Shown: positions 44,749 through 54,989, numbered from the stretch's first letter. The stretch is DNA of 64,000 nt from an uncultured beta proteobacterium (GCA_903897925.1 CAIUDG010000079.1:1-64000); one strand, 5' to 3'. Numbers and translations are program-made. Notes: generated from the sequence alone by a model not told the origin.

Positions 44749-46452
44749 GTGAACCAACCGAATCCCGCCATCGTGACGCAAGCTGCGGTACGGCGTTTGC
44801 CGCGCCCGGCGCTGCTGCTGTTCTGTCTTGCCTATTTGATTCCGGGATTTGTCGGACGCGACGCCTGGAAGGGCGCCGACGTGGCAACCCTGGGCTGGAT
44901 CCTGGAACTGGCACAAGGCAGCGCCAGCTGGTTGCACCCGACCTTGGTCGGCAACGCGCCGGAAAACCCGGCCTTGCTGCCCTATTGGCTGGGTGCCTGG
45001 ATGCTGCAATGCTGTCCCAGCTGGATCGCCGGTGATTTTGCCGTGCGCATACCGTTTGCGCTGCTACTGGGCGTGGTCATGGCCAGCACCTGGCAGGGCA
45101 CGTACTACCTGGCACGCAGCCCACGCGCCCAGCCCGTGGCCTTTGCCTTCGGCGGCGAAGCGCAACCCAAGGACTACGCCCGGGCCATGGCCGACGGCGG
45201 CCTGCTGGCCCTGATTGCCTGCCTCGGCCTGGCACAACTGGCGCATGAAACCAGCCCGGCGCTAACCCAGCTCGGTTGTACCAGCCTGCTGTTTTATGCA
45301 CTGGCCGCACTGCCCTACCGGCCACGCCTTGCCGGCCTGCTGACCGTGCTGGCGCAACTTGGCCTGAGCCTGAGCGGGGCGCCGGCGCTGGCACTGTTCT
45401 ACGGTGCTGGTGGCGCCTTGCTTTACCTGCTGGACCGGCAAGCGGCCAGCGAACTGTCCCAAGAGTCGTTGCCAGCACGGCGCGCCAGCGCCTGGCTGCT
45501 GCTCAGCGCACTGGCGGCTGCGGCTTGCAGCTACCGGCTCGACCTGTGGCGCTGGAAAGTGGTGCTGCCGGCCGCCAGTTATGCCGAACTCAACGGTTAT
45601 GCACAGTTGCTGACCTGGTTCACCTGGCCGGCCTGGCCACTGGCGCTTTGGACACTCTGGAGCTGGCGGCGCCAGCTGTTCAACCGCCATTTCAGCCGCC
45701 ATCTGCTGTTGCCGGCCTGGTTCGTCGGCGTCACGCTGCTGGCCACAGTGTGCAGTAGCGCATCCGACCGGACCCTGCTGCTGGCGCTGCCAGCACTGGC
45801 GGCACTGGCCGCCTTTGCCCTGCCGACACTCAAACGCCAGGTGGCGTCCCTGATTGACTGGTTTACCTTGATTTTCTTTTCCGGCTGCGGCTTCATCATC
45901 TGGGTGGTGTGGATCGCCATGCTGACCGGCTTTCCGAGCCAGCCCTCGGCCAACGTGGCGCGCCTGGCGCCCGGTTTTCAGGCGGCATTTTCCTGGCTGG
46001 CGTTTGCCTTTGCGCTGGCCGCCACCCTGACCTGGGCCTGGCTGGTGCACTGGCGCGTCGGCCGGCACCGCGCCGCCATCTGGAAAAGTCTGGTGTTACC
46101 GGCCGGCGGCGCGGCCCTGTGCTGGCTGCTGCTCATGACACTCTGGATGCCACTGCTCAACTATGCGCAAAGCTATAGCGCCCTGGTGCGCAGCACCGTG
46201 CGCCAGATGCAACCCGCAGGCTGTGTCGAAACCCTGCATCTGGGGGCCGGAAAAATGGCGGCCTTTGCCTACTACGGCAATCTGCAGCTACGAGCAGCAG
46301 CAGAAACACCGGCATGCCCCTGGCTGATTGCCGAGCCGGCCTCGGATATGGCGGCACCGGATGGGCTCGACCAGCGCTACTGGATTGTCATGGCAGCAGT
46401 GACGCACCCGACCGACGGTAACGAGTCGGTGCTGCTGTTCAAGCGTCGATAA
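44749..46452 (+). CDS. Multi-span membrane protein, possible GT-C glycosyltransferase
   Basis: This 567-residue protein begins at GTG 44749 and has ten or more membrane helices. The first external loop carries FVGRDAWKGADVATLGWILELAQG, whose acidic residues and position recall the first loop of GT-C (ArnT/PMT-type) glycosyltransferases. A C-terminal soluble part of ~90 residues follows the last helix. I regard the glycosyltransferase call as tentative. The same kind of protein is found next to rpmE in related genomes, as far as I recall. Its stop overlaps the convergent phoR stop by 14 bp. Confidence 0.6.
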   Translation: MNQPNPAIVTQAAVRRLPRPALLLFCLAYLIPGFVGRDAWKGADVATLGWILELAQGSASWLHPTLVGNAPENPALLPYWLGAWMLQCCPSWIAGDFAVRIPFALLLGVVMASTWQGTYYLARSPRAQPVAFAFGGEAQPKDYARAMADGGLLALIACLGLAQLAHETSPALTQLGCTSLLFYALAALPYRPRLAGLLTVLAQLGLSLSGAPALALFYGAGGALLYLLDRQAASELSQESLPARRASAWLLLSALAAAACSYRLDLWRWKVVLPAASYAELNGYAQLLTWFTWPAWPLALWTLWSWRRQLFNRHFSRHLLLPAWFVGVTLLATVCSSASDRTLLLALPALAALAAFALPTLKRQVASLIDWFTLIFFSGCGFIIWVVWIAMLTGFPSQPSANVARLAPGFQAAFSWLAFAFALAATLTWAWLVHWRVGRHRAAIWKSLVLPAGGAALCWLLLMTLWMPLLNYAQSYSALVRSTVRQMQPAGCVETLHLGAGKMAAFAYYGNLQLRAAAETPACPWLIAEPASDMAAPDGLDQRYWIVMAAVTHPTDGNESVLLFKRR

Positions 46453-47782
46453 GAATCGGTTCCCGGCAACGCACCCGCTGCGCCGGAAACGCTATGGAAA
46501 AGCGCGAGCCCTTGCCGGGTGTGCTGTCGATGCTCAAGGCGGCACCGTGGCGTTGCGCCACATGTTTCACAATCGCCAGCCCCAGGCCGGTGCCGCCGGT
46601 TTCACGCGAACGGCTGCGGTCAACTCGGTAAAAACGCTCGGTCAGGCGCGGGATGTGCTCAGCCGCAATGCCCTGCCCCTTGTCGACCACACTGAACATC
46701 AGGCCGCCGGCAGCGGTCGTCACAAAGCGCACGTCGATCGGCTTGTCCACCGGTGAATAGCGAATCGCATTGCCAATCAGGTTCGACATGGCGCTGTGCA
46801 ATTCAACCGTCGATCCAGCAATCTCCAGCCCCGGGTCGAACTGAAAATGCAGACTCTGCGCCGTACCCCAGAGCACCATCGACAGGTCATGGGCATCCTG
46901 CTCGCACTGGGCCATCAGCAATGCCACGGAAACCCAATCATCGGCCGGCGGCGGCGGGCTGCCTTCGAGCCGCGACAAGGTCAGCAAATCACTGACCAGC
47001 GTCTGCATGCGCTGCGCCTGCTGCGCCATCAGCGCCAGGTAGCGGCTGCGCTGATCTTCCGGCAGGGGCAGCGTTTGCAAGGTCTCGACAAAACCCGCCA
47101 GCACGGTCAGCGGGGTGCGAATCTCGTGCGACACATTGGCGACGAAATCGCGCCGCATGGCTTCGGCCTGCTCAACCGCCGTGACATCTCGCGACAGCAA
47201 CAGGCTGCGTCCTTCGCCATACACATGCAGATGCACCGACAGCATCACCTGCACCCCGCCACCATGGTCGCGCCCGGCCATCAGCACCTCGCGGTCAAAG
47301 TTTTTGGCGGCGTAATAGGCGGCAAACACCGGGTCGCGCACCAGATTGCCAAAATGCTGCAGCATGTCGCGCTGGGCATCCAGACCAAAATGGCTGGATG
47401 CGGTCTGGTTGAACCATTCGATACGGCAGTCGGCATCCAGCAGCACCACGCCATTGGGCGAAGCCTGAATCGCCGCCAGGAACTCCTGCAGACGCCGTTC
47501 GCCCTCGGCCAAGGCGCGTTCATGGGTGCGCACCACGCGGCGCACCCGGTCCGCCACCTCGGCCCACAGTCCGCGCCCGGGCGAAGGCTGCTGCATATCG
47601 CCAGCACGCAGCCAGCGTAACAAATGCAAACCGCGCACTGCGTCCAGCGCTAACCAGAGGTAAGCGCCGACCAGCGCCGCCAGCAACAAGGGCACCGACG
47701 CATCCTTGAAGTCAGCAAAACTCCACACCAGCACCAGCGGCACCAATTGGCACAGTGCCAGTGAGAAAAAACGCCAGAACAT
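46439..47782 (-). CDS. phoR: Phosphate regulon sensor kinase
   Basis: PhoR senses phosphate status through the Pst-PhoU complex and phosphorylates PhoB. The 447-residue protein has two N-terminal membrane helices (FFSLALCQLVPLVLVWSF and SVPLLLAALVGAYLWLAL), a PAS domain (AIQASPNGVVLLDADCRIEWFN), the HisKA motif VSHEIRTPLTVLAGFVETL, and the HATPase block GTGLGLAIVKHVAQRHGA. ATG 47782, with GGAG upstream, is chosen over the frame start. It follows phoB by 16 bp and ends the pst-pho operon. Confidence 0.96.
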   Translation of the reverse strand: MFWRFFSLALCQLVPLVLVWSFADFKDASVPLLLAALVGAYLWLALDAVRGLHLLRWLRAGDMQQPSPGRGLWAEVADRVRRVVRTHERALAEGERRLQEFLAAIQASPNGVVLLDADCRIEWFNQTASSHFGLDAQRDMLQHFGNLVRDPVFAAYYAAKNFDREVLMAGRDHGGGVQVMLSVHLHVYGEGRSLLLSRDVTAVEQAEAMRRDFVANVSHEIRTPLTVLAGFVETLQTLPLPEDQRSRYLALMAQQAQRMQTLVSDLLTLSRLEGSPPPPADDWVSVALLMAQCEQDAHDLSMVLWGTAQSLHFQFDPGLEIAGSTVELHSAMSNLIGNAIRYSPVDKPIDVRFVTTAAGGLMFSVVDKGQGIAAEHIPRLTERFYRVDRSRSRETGGTGLGLAIVKHVAQRHGAALSIDSTPGKGSRFSIAFPAQRVRCREPILIDA

Positions 47783-47798
47783 GCAGCTCCAGACGCGC

Positions 47799-48524
47799 TC
47801 AGGCGCCGGTTTTTTCCACGCTGGTGACTGGCACCAGCGGCTTGGCGGTAAGCCGGTAGCCGGCGCCGCGTACGGTCTCAATCATGTTGCCGGCACCGCA
47901 CAGCGCCTCGCGCAAACGCTTGACGTGAACGTCCACCGTGCGCTCTTCGATATACACATGGTCACCCCAGACCTTGTCCAGCAACTGCGCCCGGCTGTGC
48001 ACACGCTCGGCCGCATTGAGGAAAAATTGCAGCAACTTGAATTCGGTGGGGCCGAGTTTGAGCGGCTGTTCCTCAAACGTAACGCGGTAGGTTGAAGGAT
48101 CCAGCGCGAGGCCGCCAACGGCGACTTTTTCACCAACCTGCTCCGGCGTTTTGCGGCGCAACACAGCACGCACCCGGGCCAGCAATTCGCGGGTGGAAAA
48201 CGGCTTGGCAATATAGTCATCGGCGCCCGCATCCAGGCCGGCCACGCGATCGGCTTCATCGCCGCGTGCGGTCAGCATGATGATGGGAACTTCCTTGGTG
48301 CGGGGATGGGCGCGCCAGCGCTTGGCCAGCACCAGCCCGCTTTCGCCCGGCAACATCCAGTCGAGCAGGATCAGGTCCGGCACCGCGGCCAGAATCTCGC
48401 GCTCTGCGCTGGCACTGTCCAGTGCCCAGGTGGTACGAAAGCCGTTGTGCCGCAAGTTCACGGCAATCAGCTCAGCGATCGACGGCTCGTCTTCGACCAC
48501 CAGCACAGCGGGCATGTTTTTCAT
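47799..48524 (-). CDS. phoB: Phosphate regulon response regulator
   Basis: PhoB activates phosphate-starvation genes by binding PHO boxes. The 241-residue protein has the receiver domain (VLVVEDEPSIAELIAVNLRH; acceptor Asp in DLILLDWMLPGESG; KPFSTREL) and an OmpR-type winged helix (LKLGPTEFKLLQFFLNAAERVHSRAQLLDKVWG, then RTVDVHVKRLREAL). It overlaps the phoU stop by four bases. PHO-box-like sites for it appear in front of pstS, ppk and elsewhere in this window. Confidence 0.97.
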   Translation of the reverse strand: MKNMPAVLVVEDEPSIAELIAVNLRHNGFRTTWALDSASAEREILAAVPDLILLDWMLPGESGLVLAKRWRAHPRTKEVPIIMLTARGDEADRVAGLDAGADDYIAKPFSTRELLARVRAVLRRKTPEQVGEKVAVGGLALDPSTYRVTFEEQPLKLGPTEFKLLQFFLNAAERVHSRAQLLDKVWGDHVYIEERTVDVHVKRLREALCGAGNMIETVRGAGYRLTAKPLVPVTSVEKTGA

Positions 48525-49222
48525 CGGATGACAGACTCAATTTTTTCCATGCTGCTATGGCGAACATCTTCGCCCTTCACCACATAGATGATGAACTCGG
48601 CAATATTCTTGGAGTGGTCGCCAATGCGTTCGATCGCCTTGGCCAGGAACAGCAAGTCCAGGCTTGGCGAAATCATGCGCGGGTCTTCCATCATGTAGGT
48701 CACCAGCTTGCGCACAAAGCCATCGAACTCCTGGTCGATCAGATCGTCTTCTTTCAGAATCGCCACCGCAGCCGAGACGTCCAGGCGGGCAAAGGCATCC
48801 AGCGCCTTGTTCAACAAGCCCGAAGCCAGATCCGCCGCCACGCGCAACTCCAGCGATGGCAAGGAACGCGGCGCGCCACTCTGGATGATGGAGCGCACCA
48901 TGCGGGCAATCTTCTCGGCTTCGTCGCCGACGCGCTCGAGGTTGGCCGTGGTCTTGGAAATCGCAATCAGCAGACGCAGGTCGCGTGCCGTCGGCTGGCG
49001 CCGCGCAATGATGGACGACAGCGCATGGTCGATCTCAACTTCCATGGCATTGACGCGCGACTCGTTGGCGGTGACACGCTCGGACGCCTCCATACTGAAC
49101 TGGGACAGCGAATAAATGGCCTGGCGAATCTGCGATTCGACCAGTCCCCCCATTTCCATCACCTGGCTGGAAACCGATGTCAGTTCGCTATCGAATTGGG
49201 TGGATAAATGTTTTTCGGGCAT
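48521..49222 (-). CDS. phoU: Phosphate-specific transport regulator PhoU
   Basis: PhoU links the Pst transporter to PhoR and represses the Pho regulon when phosphate is ample. The 233-residue all-helical protein has two PhoU repeats with the metal-binding patterns (ERVGDEAEKIARMVRS and ERIGDHSKNIAEFIIY). It lies between pstB (37 bp) and phoB (four-base overlap). In other bacteria loss of PhoU leads to polyphosphate build-up. Confidence 0.97.
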   Translation of the reverse strand: MPEKHLSTQFDSELTSVSSQVMEMGGLVESQIRQAIYSLSQFSMEASERVTANESRVNAMEVEIDHALSSIIARRQPTARDLRLLIAISKTTANLERVGDEAEKIARMVRSIIQSGAPRSLPSLELRVAADLASGLLNKALDAFARLDVSAAVAILKEDDLIDQEFDGFVRKLVTYMMEDPRMISPSLDLLFLAKAIERIGDHSKNIAEFIIYVVKGEDVRHSSMEKIESVIR

Positions 49223-49259
49223 GAAGTCTCCTGGTGATCAAGGCAATAAGCAAGGACGA

Positions 49260-50039
49260 TCAGCCGAAACGGCCGGTAATGTAGTCTTCCGTTTCCTTGC
49301 GGCTGGGCTTGAAGAACATTTGTTCGGTGGCACCAAACTCCATCAGGTCGCCCAGGTACATATACGCCGTGTAGTCACTGCAACGCGCTGCCTGCTGCAT
49401 ATTGTGGGTCACGATCACCACGGTGTAGTCTTCTTTCAATTCCACAATCAGCTCTTCCACTTTGGCAGTGGAAATAGGGTCCAGCGCGGAACACGGTTCG
49501 TCCAGCAGCAGCACTTCGGGCTTGATGGCAATACCGCGCGCAATGCACAGACGCTGCTGCTGACCACCGGACAGGCTGCTGCCGCTCTGGTGCAGCTTGT
49601 CTTTCACTTCGGTCCACAGCGCCGATTTGCGCAGAGCCCACTCAACCCGCTCTTCCATGTCGGTGGTATTCAAACTCTCGAACAGTTTCACGCCAAAGGC
49701 GATGTTGTCGTAGATCGACATCGGAAACGGTGTCGGCTTCTGAAACACCATACCGACCTTGGCGCGCAACAGCGCTACGTCGTCGCGCGAGGTCAGCAGA
49801 TTTTCGCCATCCAGCATCACCTGCCCTTCGGCACGCTGCTCCGGATACAACTCGAACATGCGGTTGAACACGCGCAACAGAGTCGATTTACCACAACCCG
49901 ACGGACCAATAAAAGCCGTCACCTTGTTTTCTGGAATCTCCAGATTGATGCCCTTGAGTGCGTGGAATTTCCCGTAATAGAAATTCAAATCCTTGACCGC
50001 AATCTTGGTCGTATCGACGCTAGCGCTTGCATCCATCAT
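49260..50039 (-). CDS. pstB: Phosphate ABC transporter ATPase
   Basis: PstB energises phosphate uptake by PstCA. The 259-residue protein has Walker [17 protein letters not shown], the signature [13 protein letters not shown], Walker [16 protein letters not shown], and the switch His in VTHNMQQA. The size fits the family. The gene lies 36 bp after pstA. Confidence 0.98.
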   Translation of the reverse strand: MMDASASVDTTKIAVKDLNFYYGKFHALKGINLEIPENKVTAFIGPSGCGKSTLLRVFNRMFELYPEQRAEGQVMLDGENLLTSRDDVALLRAKVGMVFQKPTPFPMSIYDNIAFGVKLFESLNTTDMEERVEWALRKSALWTEVKDKLHQSGSSLSGGQQQRLCIARGIAIKPEVLLLDEPCSALDPISTAKVEELIVELKEDYTVVIVTHNMQQAARCSDYTAYMYLGDLMEFGATEQMFFKPSRKETEDYITGRFG

Positions 50040-50075
50040 GTTGAAATAACTTCCAAATAAGTGGCCAGGCGGCCG

Positions 50076-50939
50076 TTAATGTTTTCCGCGCGTCAGAACC
50101 CGCGCCAGGATATTGAGTGCCAACACCGCCAAAGTAATCAGGAACACACCGGCCCAGGCCAGCTTTTGCCAGTTTTCATAGGGGCTCATGGCGAACTTGA
50201 AAATCGTCACCGGCAAACTGGCCATCGGCTGGGTCAGGCTGGAAGTCCAGAACTGGTTGCTCAGTGCCGTAAACAGCAAGGGTGCGGTCTCGCCGGAAAT
50301 CCGTGCCACAGCCAGCAAAATGCCGGTAATAACGCCGGTTCTGGCGGCCTTCAGTGTGATGCTCAGAATCACTTTCCACTTCGGTGCACCCAGCGCATAA
50401 GCCGCCTCACGCAGCCCCGAGGGCACCAGTTGCAACATGTTTTCAGTGGTACGAATCACCACCGGAATCACGATCAGCGACAGCGACAGCACACCGGCCA
50501 GCGCCGAGAAACCGTGAAACGGGTGCACCACGATGGAGTAGACGAACAGGCCAATCACGATGGACGGCGCCGACAGCAAAATATCGTTCACAAAACGCGT
50601 CAGATTCGCCAGCCAGCTCTTGCTGTCAAACTCGGCCAGATAAATGCCGGCCATCACGCCAATGGGGGTACCCACGCAGGTGGCCAGCGCTACCATCAGG
50701 AACGATCCGTAGATCGCATTGGCCAGACCACCGTCTTCGTTCGGGCCCGGCGTCATCTGGGTCAGGGTGGCAAAAGTCAGCCCGCCAAAACCGCGGTACA
50801 CGGTCTCCCACAAAATCCAGAACAGCCAGCACAGACCAAATGCCATGGCCGCCAGGGACATGGTGGTGGCCATCTGGTTCACCAGTTTGCGCCGTGCAAA
50901 CTTGGCGCGGCGCTCGCTCAGTTCCATCTCCGTCATCAT
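50076..50939 (-). CDS. pstA: Phosphate ABC transporter permease PstA
   Basis: PstA is one of the two inner-membrane channel subunits. The 287-residue protein has six membrane helices and the ATPase-contact EAA loop ([30 protein letters not shown]). A conserved GIYLAEF segment is present. Its ATG overlaps the pstC stop by four bases. Confidence 0.97.
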   Translation of the reverse strand: MMTEMELSERRAKFARRKLVNQMATTMSLAAMAFGLCWLFWILWETVYRGFGGLTFATLTQMTPGPNEDGGLANAIYGSFLMVALATCVGTPIGVMAGIYLAEFDSKSWLANLTRFVNDILLSAPSIVIGLFVYSIVVHPFHGFSALAGVLSLSLIVIPVVIRTTENMLQLVPSGLREAAYALGAPKWKVILSITLKAARTGVITGILLAVARISGETAPLLFTALSNQFWTSSLTQPMASLPVTIFKFAMSPYENWQKLAWAGVFLITLAVLALNILARVLTRGKH

Positions 50940-51967
50940 GATTTGGCTCCTTCGCTCTTGCGCAGGCGCATCAACAGCAGTTTGGACAATGAAAGAATCA
51001 CAAAAGTAATGAAGAACAGCACCAGTCCGAGGTACATCAACGATGCCTGGTGCAGGCCCTCGCCGGCTTCGGCAAATTCGTTGGCCAGGGCCGAGGTGAT
51101 GCTGTTGGCCGACTGAAACAGGCTCAGGGTGTTGAGCTGATTGAAGTTACCGATGACGAAAGTTACCGCCATGGTCTCACCAATAGCGCGTCCCAGGCCG
51201 AGCATGATGCCGCCGATAACACCGGTTTTGGTGAATGGCAACACCACTTTGTAAACCACTTCCCAGGTGGTTGCCCCGAGGCCGTATGCCGATTCCTTGA
51301 GCATCGGCGGCGTCACCTCAAACACATCGCGCATCACCGCCGAAATGAACGGAATGATCATGATGGCCAGAATGATGCCGGCGGAAAAAATACCAATGCC
51401 AACCGGCGGACCGGAGACGAAGGCACCCAGATAGGGAACATCGGACAGCAGCGCTTGCAGCGGTTGCTGGACATAGGTTGCCAGCACCGGGCCAAAAATC
51501 AGCAGGCCCCACATACCGTACACAATCGACGGAATGGCCGCCAGCAATTCGATGGCTGTACCGAGGGGACGGCGCAGCCAGGCTGGTGACAGTTCGGTCA
51601 GGAACAAGGCAATACCGAAACTCACTGGCACCGCCACCACCAGCGCAATGAACGATGTGGCCAGCGTGCCATAAATCATCACCAGGCCGCCAAAGTCTTC
51701 CTGCACCGGGTCCCAGGTGGCACTGGTCAGAAAGCCCAGCCCATACTTGTTAATGGCCGGCCAGGCATTGATCGTCAAAGACACCAGAATCGCCAGCAAC
51801 AAACTCAGCGTCAGAATCGCGGCCAGCTTGGCCAGCAGGCCAAACATCCGGTCCGCCATCGGGCCGGAGCGAACCTGTTTGACAGGGGGAGGCTGGGTCA
51901 AGGTAGCAGCCCTTTCATTTGGTTGCAGCGTCGCCGGGGAATCCCCATGTGCAAGTGTGGAGGACAT
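50936..51967 (-). CDS. pstC: Phosphate ABC transporter permease PstC
   Basis: PstC is the second channel subunit. The 343-residue protein has a cytoplasmic Pro-rich N-terminus of about 45 residues, then six membrane helices. The EAA loop reads [30 protein letters not shown]. Family blocks [12 protein letters not shown] and [16 protein letters not shown] are present. It follows pstS by 33 bp and overlaps pstA. Confidence 0.97.
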   Translation of the reverse strand: MSSTLAHGDSPATLQPNERAATLTQPPPVKQVRSGPMADRMFGLLAKLAAILTLSLLLAILVSLTINAWPAINKYGLGFLTSATWDPVQEDFGGLVMIYGTLATSFIALVVAVPVSFGIALFLTELSPAWLRRPLGTAIELLAAIPSIVYGMWGLLIFGPVLATYVQQPLQALLSDVPYLGAFVSGPPVGIGIFSAGIILAIMIIPFISAVMRDVFEVTPPMLKESAYGLGATTWEVVYKVVLPFTKTGVIGGIMLGLGRAIGETMAVTFVIGNFNQLNTLSLFQSANSITSALANEFAEAGEGLHQASLMYLGLVLFFITFVILSLSKLLLMRLRKSEGAKS

Positions 51968-52000
51968 AGGGATTCGCCTTACTTCGTTGATTGCGCCGGA

Positions 52001-53044
52001 TTATTTGTAAGCCACCGATTTACCGGCGCCGTCCTTGATCTCACCCCAGGACTTCTGGATCGCCGACACCACGCTGGCTGGCAAGGGCACGTAGTCGAGT
52101 TCCACTGCAGTCTTGGCACCGTTGGCATAGGCCCAATTGAAGAACTTCAGCACTTCGGAACCCGTAGCTGGCTTGTCCTGCTTGGCATGCATCAGGATGA
52201 AGGTCGCGCCGCTGATAGGCCAGGATTCTTTGCCCGGCTGGTTGGTCAGAATCTGGTAGAAGGACTTGTTCCAGTCGGCACCGGCAGCGGCGGCCTTGAA
52301 GGCGTTTTCTTCCGGATGAACAAAGGCGCCCGCCGCGTTTTGCATCAACGCGTAGTTCATCTTGTTCTGCTTCACGTAGGAATATTCAACGTAGCCAATC
52401 GAGTTCGGCAGGTGATTGACGAAGGCCGACACGCCTTCGTTGCCCTTGCCGCCGGCACCCAGGGGCCAGTTCACTGCGGTACCCTCGCCAACCTTGGACT
52501 TCCACTCAGCATTCACCTTGCTCAGGTAGTTGGTGAAAATGAAGGTGGTGCCGGAACCGTCGGCACGGCGCACCGGGGCGATTGCTGCATCGGGCAGTGC
52601 CACACCGGGGTTCAGCGCTGCGATGGCGGCGTCATTCCACTTGGTGATCTTGCCCAGGTAAATGTCACCCAGCACCTGGCCACTCAGGCGCAACTGGCCG
52701 GGCGCAATGCCTTGCACGTTGATCACCGGAACCACGCCACCGATCACCGTCGGAAACTGAACCTGGCCCTTGGTCTTGAGCACATCGTCCGCCAAAGGCA
52801 TGTCGGATGCACCAAAATCAATGGTCTTGGAGTCGATCTGCTTGATACCGCCACCCGAACCGATGGACTGGTAATTCACCTTGACGCCGGTCGCCTTGTT
52901 GTAATCCGATGCCCACTTGGAATAGATGGGAGCAGGAAAGCTTGCTCCCGCACCATTGACCTCTTGTGCCGACACTGTGACGGTAAAGCCCAGGGTAGAG
53001 ACCGCAGCCAGCGCCAGAAGCGAGTAACCGAACGACTTTTTCAT
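52001..53044 (-). CDS. pstS: Phosphate-binding periplasmic protein
   Basis: PstS captures phosphate in the periplasm for PstCAB. The 347-residue protein has a signal peptide (MKKSFGYSLLALAAVSTLGF, cut after VSA) and the binding motifs GAGASFPAPIYSKW at the mature start, GSGGGIKQI, and RADGSGTTFIFTNYL. It is the first gene of the operon. A PHO-box-like pair of repeats lies 49-68 bp upstream of the start. Confidence 0.98.
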   Translation of the reverse strand: MKKSFGYSLLALAAVSTLGFTVTVSAQEVNGAGASFPAPIYSKWASDYNKATGVKVNYQSIGSGGGIKQIDSKTIDFGASDMPLADDVLKTKGQVQFPTVIGGVVPVINVQGIAPGQLRLSGQVLGDIYLGKITKWNDAAIAALNPGVALPDAAIAPVRRADGSGTTFIFTNYLSKVNAEWKSKVGEGTAVNWPLGAGGKGNEGVSAFVNHLPNSIGYVEYSYVKQNKMNYALMQNAAGAFVHPEENAFKAAAAGADWNKSFYQILTNQPGKESWPISGATFILMHAKQDKPATGSEVLKFFNWAYANGAKTAVELDYVPLPASVVSAIQKSWGEIKDGAGKSVAYK

Positions 53045-53092
53045 TGCGAACCTTTGACGGGTTAATTAAGACAGTCGGACTTTAAGAACTAT

Positions 53093-53112
53093 TTGTGACA
53101 ACTGTATGACAT
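53093..53112 (-). promoter_or_regulatory. PHO box for the pst-pho operon
   Basis: Read toward pstS the site is ATGTCAT, spacer ACAG, TTGTCAC, then AA. It is two 7-mers at 11-bp period, close to the E. coli PhoB consensus CTGTCAT-N4-CTGTCAC. A TTAAAG element lies nine bp downstream where a -10 is expected. This is the natural site for PhoB activation of pstS. Confidence 0.8.
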
Positions 53113-53164
53113 GTGCCAGCCCCGGGCAATCAATCCGCAAAAGCGTCACCCCAGATTCAATGAA

Positions 53165-53183
53165 AAGTCATTTAACTGTCACA
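53165..53183 (+). promoter_or_regulatory. PHO box facing ppx
   Basis: The plus strand reads AAGTCAT, TTAA, CTGTCAC, A, matching the PhoB consensus at 16 of 19 positions by eye. A TAnnnT element (TAGGCT, 53193-53198) lies about 10 bp downstream. The 436-bp region 53045-53480 between pstS and ppx thus holds two PHO boxes in opposite orientation. Between this site and the ppx start there are 298 bp with no convincing gene; a 36-codon frame at 53225-53335 is weak. Confidence 0.7.
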
Positions 53184-53480
53184 AAAACGCCCTAGGCTTG
53201 CGACTTTTACACGGAATACGTTTCATGCTGCCGCCCACCCTTGCCCCCGCACGCCGCGCCCGGTTGGCGGCCTGCGCCCGCAACCGGCGGGTGCCCGACA
53301 GGAAACGTGTTTTGCCTCCTCCAACCCAAAAATAAACCCGATTCAAGCCGGTGCTGCGCAATGCACCCGGACACTCCAAATATGCCGGTCCACACTAGGA
53401 AACCCTGCGCCCTTCGTCCCAGAGCGCGCCAGGCGAATGCTATGCTTGCCGCGCCAGTATCAATTCATAAAGCAACGCCA

Positions 53481-54989
53481 ATGCAAACCGGAAATCGCCT
53501 CGCTGCCGTGGACCTGGGTTCCAACAGCTTCCGTCTGGAAATCGGCCGTGTCGAACACGGCCAGTTTCAACGCACCGAATACCTCAAAGAAACGGTGCGC
53601 CAGGGCGGCGGACTGGATGAGAACCGCAATCTCACCGCGCAGGCCATGCAGGCCGGTTGGGATTGTCTGGCCCGTTTTGGCGAACGTCTGGCCGGCTTCA
53701 AAGCCTCTGAAGTGCGTGCGGTCGCCACCCAGACCCTGCGCGAAGCGCGCAACCGCGACGAATTCCTGGACCGTGCCAACAGCGTGCTCGGCTTTCCGAT
53801 CGACGTGATTTCCGGCCGCGAAGAAGCGCGCCTGATCTACCAGGGCGTGGCGCAAATGCTGCCCGACACCCAGGAACGCCGGTTTGCCATCGACATCGGC
53901 GGGCGCTCGACCGAACTCATCCTGGGTGTCGGACGCGTGCCGCACACCATGGAGTCGTTCCGCGTCGGCAGCATTGCCTGGTCAAAACGCTATTTCCCCG
54001 ACGGTCAGTTCACCCGCAGCGCGTTTGAAATTGCCGAAATCGCGGCCATGGCGGTGCTGGACGAAGCCTTCGATGCCTACCACCCGGACCACTGGGACGC
54101 CTGCTACGGCTCGGCCGGCACCGTCAGCGCCATTGGCGACGTGCTGGTGGCTGCCGGCTGGCCAGTCGGCCACATCACCAAAGAAGGCCTGGACTGGCTG
54201 CTCGAACGCCTGGTCAACGCACAAAGTGCCGAACGCCTGCGCATTGCCGGCATGCGCGAAGACCGCAAGGCCATCATTGGCGGCGGTGTCAGCGTCATGC
54301 GCGCCATCTTCCGGCTGCTGAATATTGAATCCATGGAAATGGCCAGCGGCGGCTTGCGCCATGGCCTGATTTGCGACCTGCTCGGCAACACCGAGAACAT
54401 CGGTGACCTGCGCGTCAGCAGCGTGGCCCGACTGGCGCACAAATTCGGTGTGGATACGGTGCACGGCCAGCGGGTTGGCGCAGTCGCCAGCCAGCTCTAC
54501 GCGATGCTGGCGAATCCGACCAAGAGGCCGGCAGACCCGGACGTCGAACGCGCCATTCGGAAACTGAACTGGGCCGCCGAACTGCATGAAATTGGCAGCC
54601 ACATTTCGCACAGCGACTACCACAAACATGGCGCCTACATCTTGGACAATGCCGACGCCATGGGCTTCTCGCTGTCCGAAATGCACCGCCTGAGTCTGCT
54701 GGTGCTGGGCCACCGTGGCAAGTTGCGCAAGATCGAAGCCGCCATGACCGATACCGAAATCGTGCACCAGGTGTTGGCGCTGCGTCTGGCGGTGATTTTG
54801 TGCCACGCACGCCGCGACCCCGACCTCAGTGGCATGGCGCTCAAGCCTGCCGACGCCAGCGCCGGCCCGATCCGCCTGAGCTGCCGCCCGGACTGGGCCC
54901 AGGCCTACCCGCAATCGGCACATTTGCTGCGTGAAGAAGTGCAGGCCTGGGAAAAACTGGCCTGCAGGTTTGAAGTGAAAGGCCTCTGA
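53481..54989 (+). CDS. ppx: Exopolyphosphatase (Ppx/GppA family)
   Basis: Ppx removes terminal phosphates from polyphosphate; the same fold also contains GppA, which acts on pppGpp. The 502-residue protein has the ASKHA nucleotide motif AAVDLGSNSFRLEIGRV at the start, VISGREEARLIYQGV, AIDIGGRSTELILG, and the C-terminal HD-like half. The long upstream frame (from 53241) lacks conservation, so ATG 53481 is chosen. It is divergent from pst and faces a PHO box, consistent with a polyphosphate role. Confidence 0.93.
   Translation: MQTGNRLAAVDLGSNSFRLEIGRVEHGQFQRTEYLKETVRQGGGLDENRNLTAQAMQAGWDCLARFGERLAGFKASEVRAVATQTLREARNRDEFLDRANSVLGFPIDVISGREEARLIYQGVAQMLPDTQERRFAIDIGGRSTELILGVGRVPHTMESFRVGSIAWSKRYFPDGQFTRSAFEIAEIAAMAVLDEAFDAYHPDHWDACYGSAGTVSAIGDVLVAAGWPVGHITKEGLDWLLERLVNAQSAERLRIAGMREDRKAIIGGGVSVMRAIFRLLNIESMEMASGGLRHGLICDLLGNTENIGDLRVSSVARLAHKFGVDTVHGQRVGAVASQLYAMLANPTKRPADPDVERAIRKLNWAAELHEIGSHISHSDYHKHGAYILDNADAMGFSLSEMHRLSLLVLGHRGKLRKIEAAMTDTEIVHQVLALRLAVILCHARRDPDLSGMALKPADASAGPIRLSCRPDWAQAYPQSAHLLREEVQAWEKLACRFEVKGL

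Noticed and set aside
53225-53335. 36-codon frame just after the plus-strand PHO box
   Set aside because: Arg/Pro-rich composition expected by chance in GC-rich DNA and no ribosome site, unlike the two 40-codon frames at 57.4-57.8 kb.
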